Below, piece after piece: positions 8,046 through 16,317 of a DNA stretch of 64,000 nucleotides. Where the stretch lies: the NCBI RefSeq assembly GCF_006542765.1, contig NZ_SKCD01000025.1, positions 1 through 64,000 of the forward strand, written 5' to 3'. The translations under genes were made by a program, and so were the position numbers. A model generated the notes under the pieces. That model saw only the letters and a program-made list of their open reading frames with translations, was not told the origin of the DNA and did not search any database. This DNA is from Paenibacillus luteus (GTDB lineage Bacteria > Bacillota > Bacilli > Paenibacillales > Paenibacillaceae). How positions within the stretch are numbered: position 1 is the first letter of the stretch; each line of letters begins with the position of its first letter.

Positions 8046-9302
8046 TTATGCTTCCGTCTCCCGCCATACTTCGGCACCCAAACGGCATAGGTTTTCTACG
8101 AGATTATCATATCCCCGGTCGATATATTCCACGCCTGAAATTTCAGTAACGCCATCATTCACCGTTAGCGCAGCAACCACAAGCGCAGCGCCCGCACGCA
8201 AGTCCGCAGCTTTCACTTTAGCGGCATTAAGTTGATTGCCCTCAACCACAGCAGACCGGCCTTCCACGCGTATATTTGCTCCCATACGGGAAAGCTCGGG
8301 AACGTGCTTGAATCTCGTCCCATACACGTAATCGGTTAAGATACTAACCCCGCTTGCCTGGGTTAGCAAAGTCGTCATAGGAGATTGAAGATCCGTAGGA
8401 AATCCAGGATAGACAAGTGCTTTTACATCAATCGAAGAATACACCGGCGCGCCAATAATTCGGATGGATTCATCCATTTCAATGACTTGGACACCCATTT
8501 CCTCGAGCTTGGCAGTCATCGCTTCCAAGTGCTTTGGAATAACATTGTCAATGAGGACGTCGCCGCGCGTTGCAGCAGCTGCAATCATGTACGTACCGGC
8601 TTGAATACGGTCAGGAATAATGGAATGGCGGCAACCGTGCAGCTGATCGACTCCTTCAATGCGAATCGTTTCAGTCCCGGCACCTTTGATTTTTGCGCCC
8701 ATGGCATTAAGGAGGGTGGCTACATCTATAATTTCAGGCTCTTTTGCCGCGTTTTCGATAATCGTTAACCCTTTGGCCCGGGATGCCGCCAGCATAATGT
8801 TAATGGTTGCTCCGACACTTGAGACATCGAGATAAATTTTCGCTCCGCGCAGCTCCTTGGCAGAGATACGAATCGAACCATGATCATTAGTAACCGTGGC
8901 GCCCAATGCTTCAAACCCTTTAATGTGTTGATCGATCGGCCTTGGTTCGAAGTTGCATCCGCCAGGCATTCCTATGGTCGCTTCTCCAAAACGGCCAAGC
9001 ATGGCACCCATCAAATAATAAGAGGCGCGCAATAGCTTCACTTTTCCGTTAGGCATAGGCTTAGAAACTAGCTCCGAGGGTTCAATACGCATCATATCGC
9101 CATCACGCTTTACTTTAGCCCCAAGCTCTTGCAAAATTTCACTGTATACGGCTACGTCGCTTATCATCGGCAAATTGTCTAAAATGACTTCTGATTCTGC
9201 TAAAATAGCTGCGGGTACAAGCGCTACAGCGCTGTTCTTTGCTCCGCTAATTTGAACGGTTCCACGAAGCGGCCGTCCACCGCGTATCATCAATTTCTCC
9301 AT
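8046..9302 (-). CDS. murA: UDP-N-acetylglucosamine 1-carboxyvinyltransferase (MurZ-like)
   Basis: 418 residues. It catalyses the first committed step of peptidoglycan synthesis, the transfer of enolpyruvate from PEP to UDP-GlcNAc. Visible motifs are the N-terminal SGAKNSAVALVPAAIL, the catalytic loop MPGGCNFEPRPID with Cys116 (the residue fosfomycin alkylates) and the RAGAALVVAAL block. Position between spo0F and rho suggests the second copy (murZ/murAB of B. subtilis). The fructose-bisphosphate aldolase and transaldolase genes found upstream in B. subtilis are absent, replaced by a leader with a terminator. Confidence 0.96.
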   Translation of the reverse strand: MEKLMIRGGRPLRGTVQISGAKNSAVALVPAAILAESEVILDNLPMISDVAVYSEILQELGAKVKRDGDMMRIEPSELVSKPMPNGKVKLLRASYYLMGAMLGRFGEATIGMPGGCNFEPRPIDQHIKGFEALGATVTNDHGSIRISAKELRGAKIYLDVSSVGATINIMLAASRAKGLTIIENAAKEPEIIDVATLLNAMGAKIKGAGTETIRIEGVDQLHGCRHSIIPDRIQAGTYMIAAAATRGDVLIDNVIPKHLEAMTAKLEEMGVQVIEMDESIRIIGAPVYSSIDVKALVYPGFPTDLQSPMTTLLTQASGVSILTDYVYGTRFKHVPELSRMGANIRVEGRSAVVEGNQLNAAKVKAADLRAGAALVVAALTVNDGVTEISGVEYIDRGYDNLVENLCRLGAEVWRETEA

Positions 9303-9673
9303 CTAATTATAGTTCCTCCCGTAGATTGGAAGAGAATAAAGGAAAAACCGCCTATGCCAGCGAGTGTTGAGCCCACTTGTCGTTTTGAGGCGGTTTGACT
9401 CCTTTGCTCCTGTTATTACACTTGGTTGTGGCTTCCGAACAAACGGATTTTTCTTGCATAACAGCCCTCGCCGTATGGCAAACAGCTGTTGAATATTTAC
9501 GCGGACTCAGCACTTCACCTTATTCGCCATAACTTCACGTTCAAGGCTCGTATAAGCCGCTTGGTTTTCGGTTTTCACATGGGCTTGGCATAAATTAGCT
9601 ACAAAAGATTAAATAATAGCTTCGTCAGAAAGAATTGAACACCGCTTGTACAGCCTGCTCTGACTTGTCATTC
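9303..9673 (-). promoter_or_regulatory. Long untranslated leader of murA-rho ending in a terminator
   Basis: From the inferred transcription start near 9673 to murA there are about 370 nt without a credible open frame. The last part folds into a terminator (9340-9397) only about 40 nt before the start codon. The layout looks like a riboswitch or attenuator. I see no T-box motif, no ydaO or other riboswitch core that I know. The region could simply be spacer DNA with a terminator from an unseen small RNA. Confidence 0.4.
9340..9397 (-). terminator. Terminator hairpin in the murA leader
   Basis: Arms AAACCGCCT and AGGCGGTTT (9 bp, perfect) flank a loop of about 34 nt; on the minus strand the 3' arm runs into five T. 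The hairpin comes directly before the murA ribosome binding site (GGGAGG). Confidence 0.65.
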
Positions 9674-9679
9674 TGAGCC

Positions 9680-9685
9680 ATTATA
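9680..9685 (-). promoter_or_regulatory. Putative -10 box of the murA leader
   Basis: Minus-strand TATAAT sits 19 bp after a TTTACT that could serve as -35. It lies after the spo0F terminator and before the leader, so it is the best candidate promoter for murA-rho. The -35 and spacing are imperfect. Confidence 0.4.
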
Positions 9686-9735
9686 ACATATTGCGCCTCC
9701 AAATAGTAAAGCTTGTTTCTCCACTTCCAACAAAT

Positions 9736-9777
9736 GCAAAAAACGACACCGTCTCCAAGCAAGCGACGATGCCGTTT
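9736..9777 (-). terminator. Intrinsic terminator of spo0F
   Basis: Hairpin with arms AACGGCATCGTCGC and a partner ending GACGGTGTCGTT, followed by six T on the minus strand, about 10 bp after the spo0F stop codon. Confidence 0.85.
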
Positions 9778-9787
9778 GTAAGCTACA

Positions 9788-10186
9788 CTAAGAACCTATT
9801 GCAAAACGACTTGGAGGGTTCCCGCCTCGCAGCTGCATATTTACTGCAATTCGCATCTCATCAATGTCGAAAGGCTTCGTAAAATGCATTAATGCGCCAA
9901 GGTCTGTCGCTTCTTTAATCATATCTAATTCACCATATGCGGTCATCATGATGACTTTAATGTTTCGGTCGATTGCCTTCACATGCTTCAAAATTTCGAG
10001 ACCATCCATTCCAGGGATTTTCATGTCCAGCAGCACAAGGTCCGGAGCATCGTTTTTCACGATTTGCAGAGCCAGCTTGCCATTAGACGCCTGGAACGTA
10101 TTATAACCTTCACTGCTGAATACTTCCATGAGCAATACGCGAATACCGTTCTGATCATCAACGATCAACACTTTCTTCTTATCCAA
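9788..10186 (-). CDS. spo0F: Sporulation phosphorelay response regulator Spo0F
   Basis: A single-domain receiver of 132 residues. With the TTG start at 10184-10186 (GGGGGGA eight bases upstream) the phospho-acceptor is Asp54, with Thr82 and Lys104 in the active site, exactly the B. subtilis numbering; an upstream TTG would add two residues. The acidic pair is Asp10-Asp11 in VDDQNGIR. Spo0F takes phosphate from sporulation kinases and passes it to Spo0B. The last 15 residues extend beyond the usual end. A sigma-H-type promoter lies upstream. Confidence 0.96.
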   Translation of the reverse strand: MDKKKVLIVDDQNGIRVLLMEVFSSEGYNTFQASNGKLALQIVKNDAPDLVLLDMKIPGMDGLEILKHVKAIDRNIKVIMMTAYGELDMIKEATDLGALMHFTKPFDIDEMRIAVNMQLRGGNPPSRFAIGS

Positions 10187-10249
10187 CTCCAAATCCCCCC
10201 GCGACTGAGCTTACCTACAAAAATGGCCAACTCTTCCATAATCGTTAAT

Positions 10250-10279
10250 ATATTCGCTAATGTGGGTATATAATCCTTC
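10250..10279 (-). promoter_or_regulatory. Putative sigma-H promoter of spo0F
   Basis: Minus-strand GAAGGATTA (10271-10279) and AGCGAATAT (10250-10258) are 12 bp apart and fit the sigma-H consensus RNAGGAWWW-N11/12-RNNGAATWW fully. In B. subtilis spo0F also has a sigma-H promoter, which boosts the phosphorelay at the end of growth. No clear Spo0A box was seen here. Confidence 0.65.
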
Positions 10280-10343
10280 TCGCCTTGAGAAAAACTTATC
10301 AGGTGTTGTAATAGAATATGTCATTGATAGAAATGGCAGCTAA

Positions 10344-11945
10344 TTACTCTGAATAACCTAGTGCCGCTTGAACGAATCCACGGAACAATGGCTGAGGACG
10401 GTTCGGTCTGGAAGTGAATTCCGGATGGAATTGAACAGCCAGGAACCATGGGTGATCAGCCAGCTCCACCATTTCGACAAGGCGGCCATCCGGGGATGTG
10501 CCGGAAATGGAAAGACCTGCTGCCTCAACAGCTTCACGGTATTCATTATTAAATTCATAGCGATGACGATGGCGCTCATAAACAAGCTCATCTCCATATT
10601 CCCGTGCAGCAAGCGTGTCCGACTTAAGCTTGCAAGGGTATAGGCCAAGACGCATAGTGCCGCCCATGTCCTCGATGTCCTTCTGATCCGGCAGCAGATC
10701 GATAACCGGATAAGGGGTAGACGGATTAATTTCAGAGCTGTTTGCATTAGCAAGTCCCACTACATTGCGGGCATATTCAATCACGGCTACTTGCATACCC
10801 AAGCAGATGCCGAAGAATGGAATTTTATTCTCACGTGCATATTTAATTGCAGCAATCTTGCCTTCAATGCCACGATCGCCAAATCCGCCTGGTACAAGAA
10901 TGCCATGAATGCCTTGCAGTTGCTCGTGCGCATTAGCATCCGTAAGCTCATCGGCATGCAACCAGCGAATCTTAACTTCCGAATCCGATGCAATACCTGC
11001 ATGCTCCAGCGATTCTACGATACTGAGATAGGCATCATGCAAAGCTACATATTTGCCGACAATCGCGATTTCCGTCTTCTTATGAAGGGATTTTACGCGT
11101 TGAACAAGACTTTCCCACTCACGCATATCCGGCTGCTCGGTTTTCAGCTTCAAATGATTAACAACGATCTCATCAAGGCCTTCCTCACGAAGCATCAATG
11201 GTACTTCATACAGCGTAGATGCATCGCGGCATTCAACAACGGCATTGGCATCAATATCGCAGAACAAACCGATCTTGCGCTTCAAATCCTCGGCAAGCGG
11301 ATGCTCCGTACGGCAAACGATAACGTTTGGCTGAATACCGATGCTGCGCAGTTCCTTAACGCTGTGCTGCGTAGGCTTCGTTTTCACTTCGCCTGCCGCT
11401 TTAATATAAGGAATAAGCGTAACATGGATATACATCACGTTGTCGCGGCCAATATCACTCTTAATTTGGCGGATAGCTTCAAGGAAAGGCAAACTTTCGA
11501 TATCGCCAACCGTTCCGCCAATCTCAGTGATGACCACATCAGAGCCCGCTTCTTTGCCCGCGCGGAATACGCGGTCTTTAATTTCGTTCGTGATATGCGG
11601 GATAACCTGAACGGTTCCTCCCAAATAATCGCCGCGGCGTTCTTTCGTAATGACGTTGGAGTAAATTTTACCGGATGTCACGTTGTTGTTCTTAGACAGG
11701 TTAATATCGATAAACCGCTCGTAGTGACCTAGATCCAAATCCGTTTCCGCGCCATCATCGGTGACGAATACTTCTCCGTGCTGGTATGGACTCATTGTTC
11801 CCGGGTCCACGTTGATATAAGGATCAAACTTTTGAATCGTTACTTTGAGGCCCCTGTTCTTCAGCAATCTACCGAGCGAGGCTGCTGTTATCCCTTTGCC
11901 CAAGGACGACACTACGCCGCCGGTTACAAATATATATTTGGTCAC
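10344..11945 (-). CDS. pyrG: CTP synthase
   Basis: 533 residues. It makes CTP from UTP, ATP and glutamine. The N-terminal synthetase domain begins KYIFVTGGVVSSLGKG and contains FDPYINVDPGTMSP; the C-terminal glutaminase domain has the nucleophile in GICLGMQ and the His-Glu pair in AVQFHPEF. The start is GTG 11943-11945, with GGAGGG ten bases upstream; the frame opens six codons earlier at a TTG that overlaps this site. The gene lies between rpoE and spo0F, as in B. subtilis. Confidence 0.98.
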   Translation of the reverse strand: MTKYIFVTGGVVSSLGKGITAASLGRLLKNRGLKVTIQKFDPYINVDPGTMSPYQHGEVFVTDDGAETDLDLGHYERFIDINLSKNNNVTSGKIYSNVITKERRGDYLGGTVQVIPHITNEIKDRVFRAGKEAGSDVVITEIGGTVGDIESLPFLEAIRQIKSDIGRDNVMYIHVTLIPYIKAAGEVKTKPTQHSVKELRSIGIQPNVIVCRTEHPLAEDLKRKIGLFCDIDANAVVECRDASTLYEVPLMLREEGLDEIVVNHLKLKTEQPDMREWESLVQRVKSLHKKTEIAIVGKYVALHDAYLSIVESLEHAGIASDSEVKIRWLHADELTDANAHEQLQGIHGILVPGGFGDRGIEGKIAAIKYARENKIPFFGICLGMQVAVIEYARNVVGLANANSSEINPSTPYPVIDLLPDQKDIEDMGGTMRLGLYPCKLKSDTLAAREYGDELVYERHRHRYEFNNEYREAVEAAGLSISGTSPDGRLVEMVELADHPWFLAVQFHPEFTSRPNRPQPLFRGFVQAALGYSE

Positions 11946-12078
11946 TGTGATGATACCCTCCAAGCTCTTATGGTTATTGTTTAGGTTTGCCCATTTACTC
12001 GATAAACATGGATGCGGATACGCTCCGCCATTCCATCCAGTTTGTGGAAATTCGTCCTACAGACCCATTCCCTACAAA

Positions 12079-12114
12079 CAAAAAAAGTGACACCCGTAGC
12101 AACGGGGCACTTTT
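12079..12114 (-). terminator. Terminator hairpin in the pyrG leader
   Basis: Outer arms AAAGTG/CACTTT and inner CCCGT/ACGGG are followed by seven T on the minus strand. It lies about 130 nt upstream of pyrG and just after the likely promoter, so it probably acts as an attenuator. B. subtilis pyrG is controlled by CTP-dependent attenuation, but the run of initial G residues used there was not seen. Confidence 0.6.
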
Positions 12115-12128
12115 CATTTTTTTGGCAT

Positions 12129-12158
12129 ATATAAAAATATAAGAAAGCATAAACTCAA
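12129..12158 (-). promoter_or_regulatory. Putative pyrG promoter
   Basis: Minus-strand TTGAGT (12153-12158) and TTATAT (12129-12134) are 18 bp apart. The -35 lies in one arm of a 10-bp inverted repeat. Predicted RNA would start almost at the attenuator hairpin. Confidence 0.4.
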
Positions 12159-12203
12159 GCGAGCCACACTTTGCTCATACTTCAACGCGAAACGAGTTTA
12201 TGC
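12147..12203. repeat. Perfect 10-bp inverted repeat upstream of pyrG
   Basis: GCATAAACTC (12147-12156) and GAGTTTATGC (12194-12203) are exact inverted copies 37 bp apart. One arm overlaps the proposed -35. This could be an operator, or a hairpin in an upstream RNA. No known family of sites comes to mind. Confidence 0.6.
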
Positions 12204-12295
12204 TGCCAAATGACAGTGTCCGTCGCTTACGGTTGTATGCGTTATTTGTTAACCGAATCTTAAGCCCATGAGATAGTTTACTCTGCCCTTGTAGG

Positions 12296-12317
12296 ACCTG
12301 TCAAGCGAAACTGACAG
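12296..12317. repeat. Small perfect hairpin between rpoE and pyrG
   Basis: ACCTGTCA and TGACAGGA surround an 8-nt loop, giving a 7-bp perfect stem with no T tract. It is part of a stretch of about 320 bp (12115-12434) that has no gene. Confidence 0.45.
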
Positions 12318-12385
12318 GATAAGTAAAAGTCGGCCAGAAACGGCTTAGTCACTATCTACCGCCAAGCATATTTGTCGATAAAATA

Positions 12386-12420
12386 CAGGGCAGGAAAAGC
12401 TCTTCGCTCGTCCTGCCCTG
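12386..12420 (-). terminator. Intrinsic terminator of rpoE
   Basis: Perfect 10-bp arms CAGGGCAGGA and TCCTGCCCTG followed by TATTTTAT on the minus strand, starting 15 bp after the rpoE stop codon. Confidence 0.8.
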
Positions 12421-12434
12421 CTGCTTGTCGCTCA

Positions 12435-13010
12435 TTATTTCTCGTTCTCGTCTTCGTCCTCGAAATCTTCATCCTCGTCCGAGTCGTCATCGTCAGCTTC
12501 CAAATCGCCGTCGACCTCTTCCTCATCCAATTCTTCATCATCGATTCCGACTTCCTCATCGACTTCCGTTTCCTCTTCCGCTTCTTCGAAGTCCTCACGG
12601 TCCTCGTCAAATACGTCGTAGTCCTCTTCCGCCTCTGCGTAAGTATCTTCTTCCTCGTCCGCGAATACATCGTCATCCTCAAGATCATCGTCATCGTTAA
12701 TAATGCGCGTGCGCTTAGCGTTGCCTACAGGATCTTCCGAACGCTCAACCGGGTACCAGCGTTTCAGTCCCCACATATTGCTGCCAACACAAGCAAAGCG
12801 ACCGTCAATATTGATTTCCGTATATACCTGAGCAATAAACTGGTTGATTCCGTCTGCGGAAAGACCGCGTATTTTAGCGATCTCCATCATAAGATCGCGA
12901 TAGTAGTAAGGGGTATTAGCCGCTTTCAGCACTTCAAAGGCCAAATCGACCATAGGCATTTCCTTCATACGTTCAGGATCCAGCTTTAACGTAAAATTGC
13001 TGCTGCTCAT
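12435..13010 (-). CDS. rpoE: RNA polymerase delta subunit
   Basis: 191 residues in two parts. Residues 1-100 form the folded HARE-HTH-type domain (MVDLAFEVLKAANTPYYYRDLM, then DGRFACVGSNMWGLKRW). From about residue 108 to the end the chain is almost only Asp and Glu, the disordered acidic tail of delta. Delta occurs in Bacillota, promotes recycling of RNA polymerase and sharpens its response to initiating nucleotides. Start is ATG 13008-13010 with AGAGGATG upstream; the frame stays open for 19 further codons. It is upstream of pyrG, as in B. subtilis. Confidence 0.96.
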   Translation of the reverse strand: MSSSNFTLKLDPERMKEMPMVDLAFEVLKAANTPYYYRDLMMEIAKIRGLSADGINQFIAQVYTEINIDGRFACVGSNMWGLKRWYPVERSEDPVGNAKRTRIINDDDDLEDDDVFADEEEDTYAEAEEDYDVFDEDREDFEEAEEETEVDEEVGIDDEELDEEEVDGDLEADDDDSDEDEDFEDEDENEK

Positions 13011-13361
13011 ATGGACACATCCTCTCTTGCCATTCAAATTTATGTACTCGTTCATTACCTTCAACATGCCAGGAATGTGTATGCGTCCCTCTTATACACC
13101 GCTCGCATATCATTGCGCAACGAGCGGGTGCTGCCAGAGGATGGCACCGTCGTATACGCTAGTCAAAGTATAGTAAAACCTATTTCCCCCAAAAAAGCAA
13201 GCGCCCTTGCCCCAACACGTACAGCTTGGACTTAAATGCAAAAAGCGAAAGGATAGACCTTCCGCTCCGACTGTATCCATCCGACCATGACACAAGGTAA
13301 CGTATCTTGGGCGTAAGAGCCCCTGAGAACTCTTTGTTCATCGTATGTACCCCGATGATTT

Positions 13362-13389
13362 TTGACACGGTTTGTTGCCCAATTATACG
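13362..13389 (+). promoter_or_regulatory. Putative promoter of the S8 protease gene
   Basis: TTGACA (13362-13367) and TATACG (13384-13389) with a 16 bp spacer, about 80 bp upstream of the protease start. The rest of the 460-bp gap between rpoE and this gene shows nothing else I can name apart from a weak minus-strand TATACT near 13165. Confidence 0.5.
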
Positions 13390-13471
13390 AAAAAAGGCAA
13401 GTGGCTCATGCGCCGAATAGCATTTCCTCATACAATAGTTCAGCACGGTCCGTCGGGAGGGGAAGCCAAGT

Positions 13472-14608
13472 TTGGACACCGCCGCTTTTATCCGTTTGCT
13501 GCAGGATACGATGGCTTGCACGGACGCCACGACTGTGAAACGAATTATTCGTTTTCGGCGTGCGAGCGACTACCGATATTTCCTACAGCAATTGTCTCAA
13601 GTCGCTTCGTCGTCATCGCCTCAAAAAAGCATCAGGCAAATGCCCAGTATTCGCGGTATTTCTTGTAGACTACCAGCCGAAGAATCGCTTGAGCGATTCT
13701 CGGGACGCGTATGGATTGAGAAGGATTGCAAAATCAGCGTTCATTCCTCTGCACAAAAGTCGATTATTGTAGATAAAGGAATACCCTGGGGCGTGAATCA
13801 AATTAAAGCTCCCCAGGCATGGAGCACAACAACGGGCCACCGCATAAAGGTTGGCGTCATTGATACAGGAGCTGATTTCAGTCATCCCGATCTCCGTCAT
13901 TCCCTCTCTAGGGGCATCAACCTGCTAAACCGAAGCATGCTTCCTCACGATGACAATGGTCACGGTACGCATATCGCCGGTACAATCGCTGCAGCTAACC
14001 AGCTGCAGGGGATGATCGGCGTAGCTCCGCGCGCGCTGATCTCGCCAGTCAAGGCATTCGACCACAATGGGAGCGCCTTCGTATCCGACATTATTCTCGG
14101 TATTGAATGGTGCATCCGCAATCGCATGAATGTCATTAATATGAGCTTCGGCATGAAGACAAGGAGCAAAGCGTTGCTTGGCGCTGTTATTAATGCCCAT
14201 AACGCAGGCGTCATTATCGTTGCCTCCTCCGGCAATGATGGAAAAAGGCGCACAGTTGACTATCCCGCCCGCTATCCTCAGACCATTGCCGTAGGAGCTA
14301 CAAACAAGCTGCGCCGCATTGCTCCATTCAGTAACCGCGGGGCCTATATTGATGTATATGCCCCGGGAGACAAAATTGTATCGGCATGGCTGCGCGGCAA
14401 ATATAACGAAATGAGCGGCACTTCGATGGCCACCTCGCACGTCAGCGGTGCCATTGCCTTGCTGCTTGCTCACAAACCAGGGCTTAATCCAACTGAAATC
14501 AAATCAATTATAAAACGTTCCGTACAGCCCCTAAGGGGCAGCAAAGCCCGCCGAATGATCGGCGAGCTTGACGTGATGCGTATGATGCAGGCCGTGGATA
14601 AATCATGA
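13472..14608 (+). CDS. Subtilisin-like S8 serine protease without a signal peptide
   Basis: 378 residues with the full catalytic triad: Asp131 in VIDTGAD, His164 in NGHGTHIAGT and Ser318 in GTSMATSHV; Asn255 in SSGNDG is the oxyanion residue. The N-terminal 100 residues do not look like a signal peptide or a standard inhibitor propeptide, which suggests an intracellular enzyme or unusual export. A TTG start is well supported by GGGAGGGG nine to ten bases upstream. It stands alone between rpoE and argS, transcribed away from the former and toward the latter. Confidence 0.9.
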   Translation: MDTAAFIRLLQDTMACTDATTVKRIIRFRRASDYRYFLQQLSQVASSSSPQKSIRQMPSIRGISCRLPAEESLERFSGRVWIEKDCKISVHSSAQKSIIVDKGIPWGVNQIKAPQAWSTTTGHRIKVGVIDTGADFSHPDLRHSLSRGINLLNRSMLPHDDNGHGTHIAGTIAAANQLQGMIGVAPRALISPVKAFDHNGSAFVSDIILGIEWCIRNRMNVINMSFGMKTRSKALLGAVINAHNAGVIIVASSGNDGKRRTVDYPARYPQTIAVGATNKLRRIAPFSNRGAYIDVYAPGDKIVSAWLRGKYNEMSGTSMATSHVSGAIALLLAHKPGLNPTEIKSIIKRSVQPLRGSKARRMIGELDVMRMMQAVDKS

Positions 14609-14620
14609 ATCCACGGCTTG
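14589..14620. terminator. Terminator shared by the S8 protease and argS
   Basis: Arms GCCGTGGAT and ATCCACGGC form a 9-bp perfect hairpin that includes the protease stop codon. T-rich sequence follows on the plus strand. The argS stop codon lies 20 bp away in the opposite direction, so the hairpin may serve both. Confidence 0.5.
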
Positions 14621-14637
14621 TCTTTATGTGACAGCTT

Positions 14638-16317
14638 CTACATACGCTCGGGAGCGGATACGCCGACCAAACGCAGTACATTGGCAATAGAGAGACGAAC
14701 CGCTCCAAGCAATGCCAGTCGTGCCTGCGACTGCTCAGCATCGTCAGTAATGACGCGCTCAGCCCGATAGTAGCTGTGAAACTGCGAAGCCAACTCGTAA
14801 ACATACCGAATCAGGCGATGCGGTGCGTATTGGACAGCTGCCTCCGAAATCTCGTGTGGAAGCTCTCCAATTTTAAGAAGCAGATCATACTCCCCTTCGG
14901 CAGTCAGCTTGCTGAAATCAATGCTGTCCACAGACTTAAGCGCGATTCCCTGCTCCTCAGCCTGTCTGAAGATGCTGCAAATGCGCGCGTGCGCATATTG
15001 TACGTAAAAGACCGGATTTTCGTTAGAGGTTGAAATAGCAAGGTCCATATCGAAGTCAAGATGCGAATCCATGCTCCGCATAGAGAAGAAATAACGGATG
15101 GCATCGATGCCCACCTCGTCCATCAAATCCTGCATCGTTACCGCTTTGCCCGTACGCTTGGACATTTTCATCTTCTCGCCGTTCTGGAACAAGCTAACCA
15201 TTTGGGCGATCAACACGGTCAGTTTCTTCGGATCGTTGCCAAGCGCCTCCATAGCTGCCTTCACACGCGGAATATAGCCATGGTGATCGGCTCCCCAAAT
15301 ATTGATCATTTGATCGAAGCCACGGCCGTATTTGTCACGGTGATAGGCGATATCCGGCGTCAAATAGGTGTACGAGCCGTCATTTTTCACGAGTACGCGG
15401 TTTTTGTCGTCGCCAAAGGTCATGGTTGACAGCCAAGTCGCGCCTTCTTCTTCATAAACATGTCCTGTAGCTTTGAGCGCCGCAAGGCCTTGCTCAACTA
15501 AGCCGCTCTCGTAAAGGGATGTTTCACTGTACCATACGTCGAAACCTACGCGGAACCGTCCTAGATCACGCTTGATCTTGTCAAGCTCCCGCTCCAGGCC
15601 GAACTGACGGAAGAACGTAAAGCGTTCCTGATCGGGAAGCTCAAGCAGCTTGTCTCCCTCTTGCTCCACGAGCAGCTTGGCAAATCCGATGATGTCTTCG
15701 CCGTAGTAACCATCCTCAGGCATTTCAGCGATTTGTCCTAGCGCTTGCCGGTAACGAGCTTCAATGGAGACAGCGAGGTTCTCGACCTGTTTTCCCGCAT
15801 CGTTAATATAGTATTCCCGAGTTACCTCATAGCCAGCGTAATCGAGCACGTTGCACAAAGCATCGCCAACGGCCGCGCCGCGCGCGTGGCCTAGATGCAG
15901 GCTGCCTGTTGGGTTTGCGCTGACAAACTCTACTTGGACGCTTTTGCCAAGGCCATCCTCGGTGCGTCCGTAGTTTTCTCCCGCTGCAAGCGCAGCCGCT
16001 ACAACCGGATAGAGGTAGCTGTTGTCCATGCGGAAGTTGATAAAGCCTGGACCGGCAATTTCTGCGGCTTGAATGGATGCTTTCTCTTTATCCAAATGAG
16101 CTAGAATCGCTTCCGCAATCTGGCGCGGGTTTTTCTTAGCCAGCTTTGTCAACTGCATAGCTGCATTTGTCGCCAAATCACCATGCGATTTGTCCTTTGG
16201 CACTTCCAGCACGAATGCCGGCAGCTCCTCCCGCTCTGCAAGCCCAGCTGCTACCGCCGCATCGGCGATTGCCGCCTTGACCTGCTCATACATATTTTCC
16301 AATACATTTGTACTCAT
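14638..16317 (-). CDS. argS: Arginine--tRNA ligase
   Basis: 559 residues, a class I synthetase. It shows the N-terminal Add-1 domain, the HIGH signature as LHLGHARGAAVGD near residue 128, the KMSK signature as KMSKRTG near residue 366, and the anticodon-binding C-terminal helices ending VSAPERM. The start is ATG 16315-16317 with AGGAGG upstream. It overlaps the ywiB-like gene by four bases (ATGA), so the two are translationally coupled, the same pair as in B. subtilis. Confidence 0.98.
   Translation of the reverse strand: MSTNVLENMYEQVKAAIADAAVAAGLAEREELPAFVLEVPKDKSHGDLATNAAMQLTKLAKKNPRQIAEAILAHLDKEKASIQAAEIAGPGFINFRMDNSYLYPVVAAALAAGENYGRTEDGLGKSVQVEFVSANPTGSLHLGHARGAAVGDALCNVLDYAGYEVTREYYINDAGKQVENLAVSIEARYRQALGQIAEMPEDGYYGEDIIGFAKLLVEQEGDKLLELPDQERFTFFRQFGLERELDKIKRDLGRFRVGFDVWYSETSLYESGLVEQGLAALKATGHVYEEEGATWLSTMTFGDDKNRVLVKNDGSYTYLTPDIAYHRDKYGRGFDQMINIWGADHHGYIPRVKAAMEALGNDPKKLTVLIAQMVSLFQNGEKMKMSKRTGKAVTMQDLMDEVGIDAIRYFFSMRSMDSHLDFDMDLAISTSNENPVFYVQYAHARICSIFRQAEEQGIALKSVDSIDFSKLTAEGEYDLLLKIGELPHEISEAAVQYAPHRLIRYVYELASQFHSYYRAERVITDDAEQSQARLALLGAVRLSIANVLRLVGVSAPERM

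Noticed and set aside
9303..9735. T-box riboswitch before murA
   Set aside because: The conserved T-box sequence and specifier stem were not found; only the terminator is present.
10791..11732. A 313-codon open frame on the plus strand
   Set aside because: It is exactly antisense to pyrG, has no ribosome binding site and no recognisable domain; it is a shadow of a strongly conserved gene.
12356..12700. Arg/Thr-rich and Pro-rich frames at the rpoE end
   Set aside because: They are other-frame readings of the Asp/Glu repeats in the delta tail.
13925..14473. A 182-codon minus-strand frame
   Set aside because: It lies wholly across from the S8 protease, whose active-site motifs are intact; composition and lack of a start site argue against a gene.
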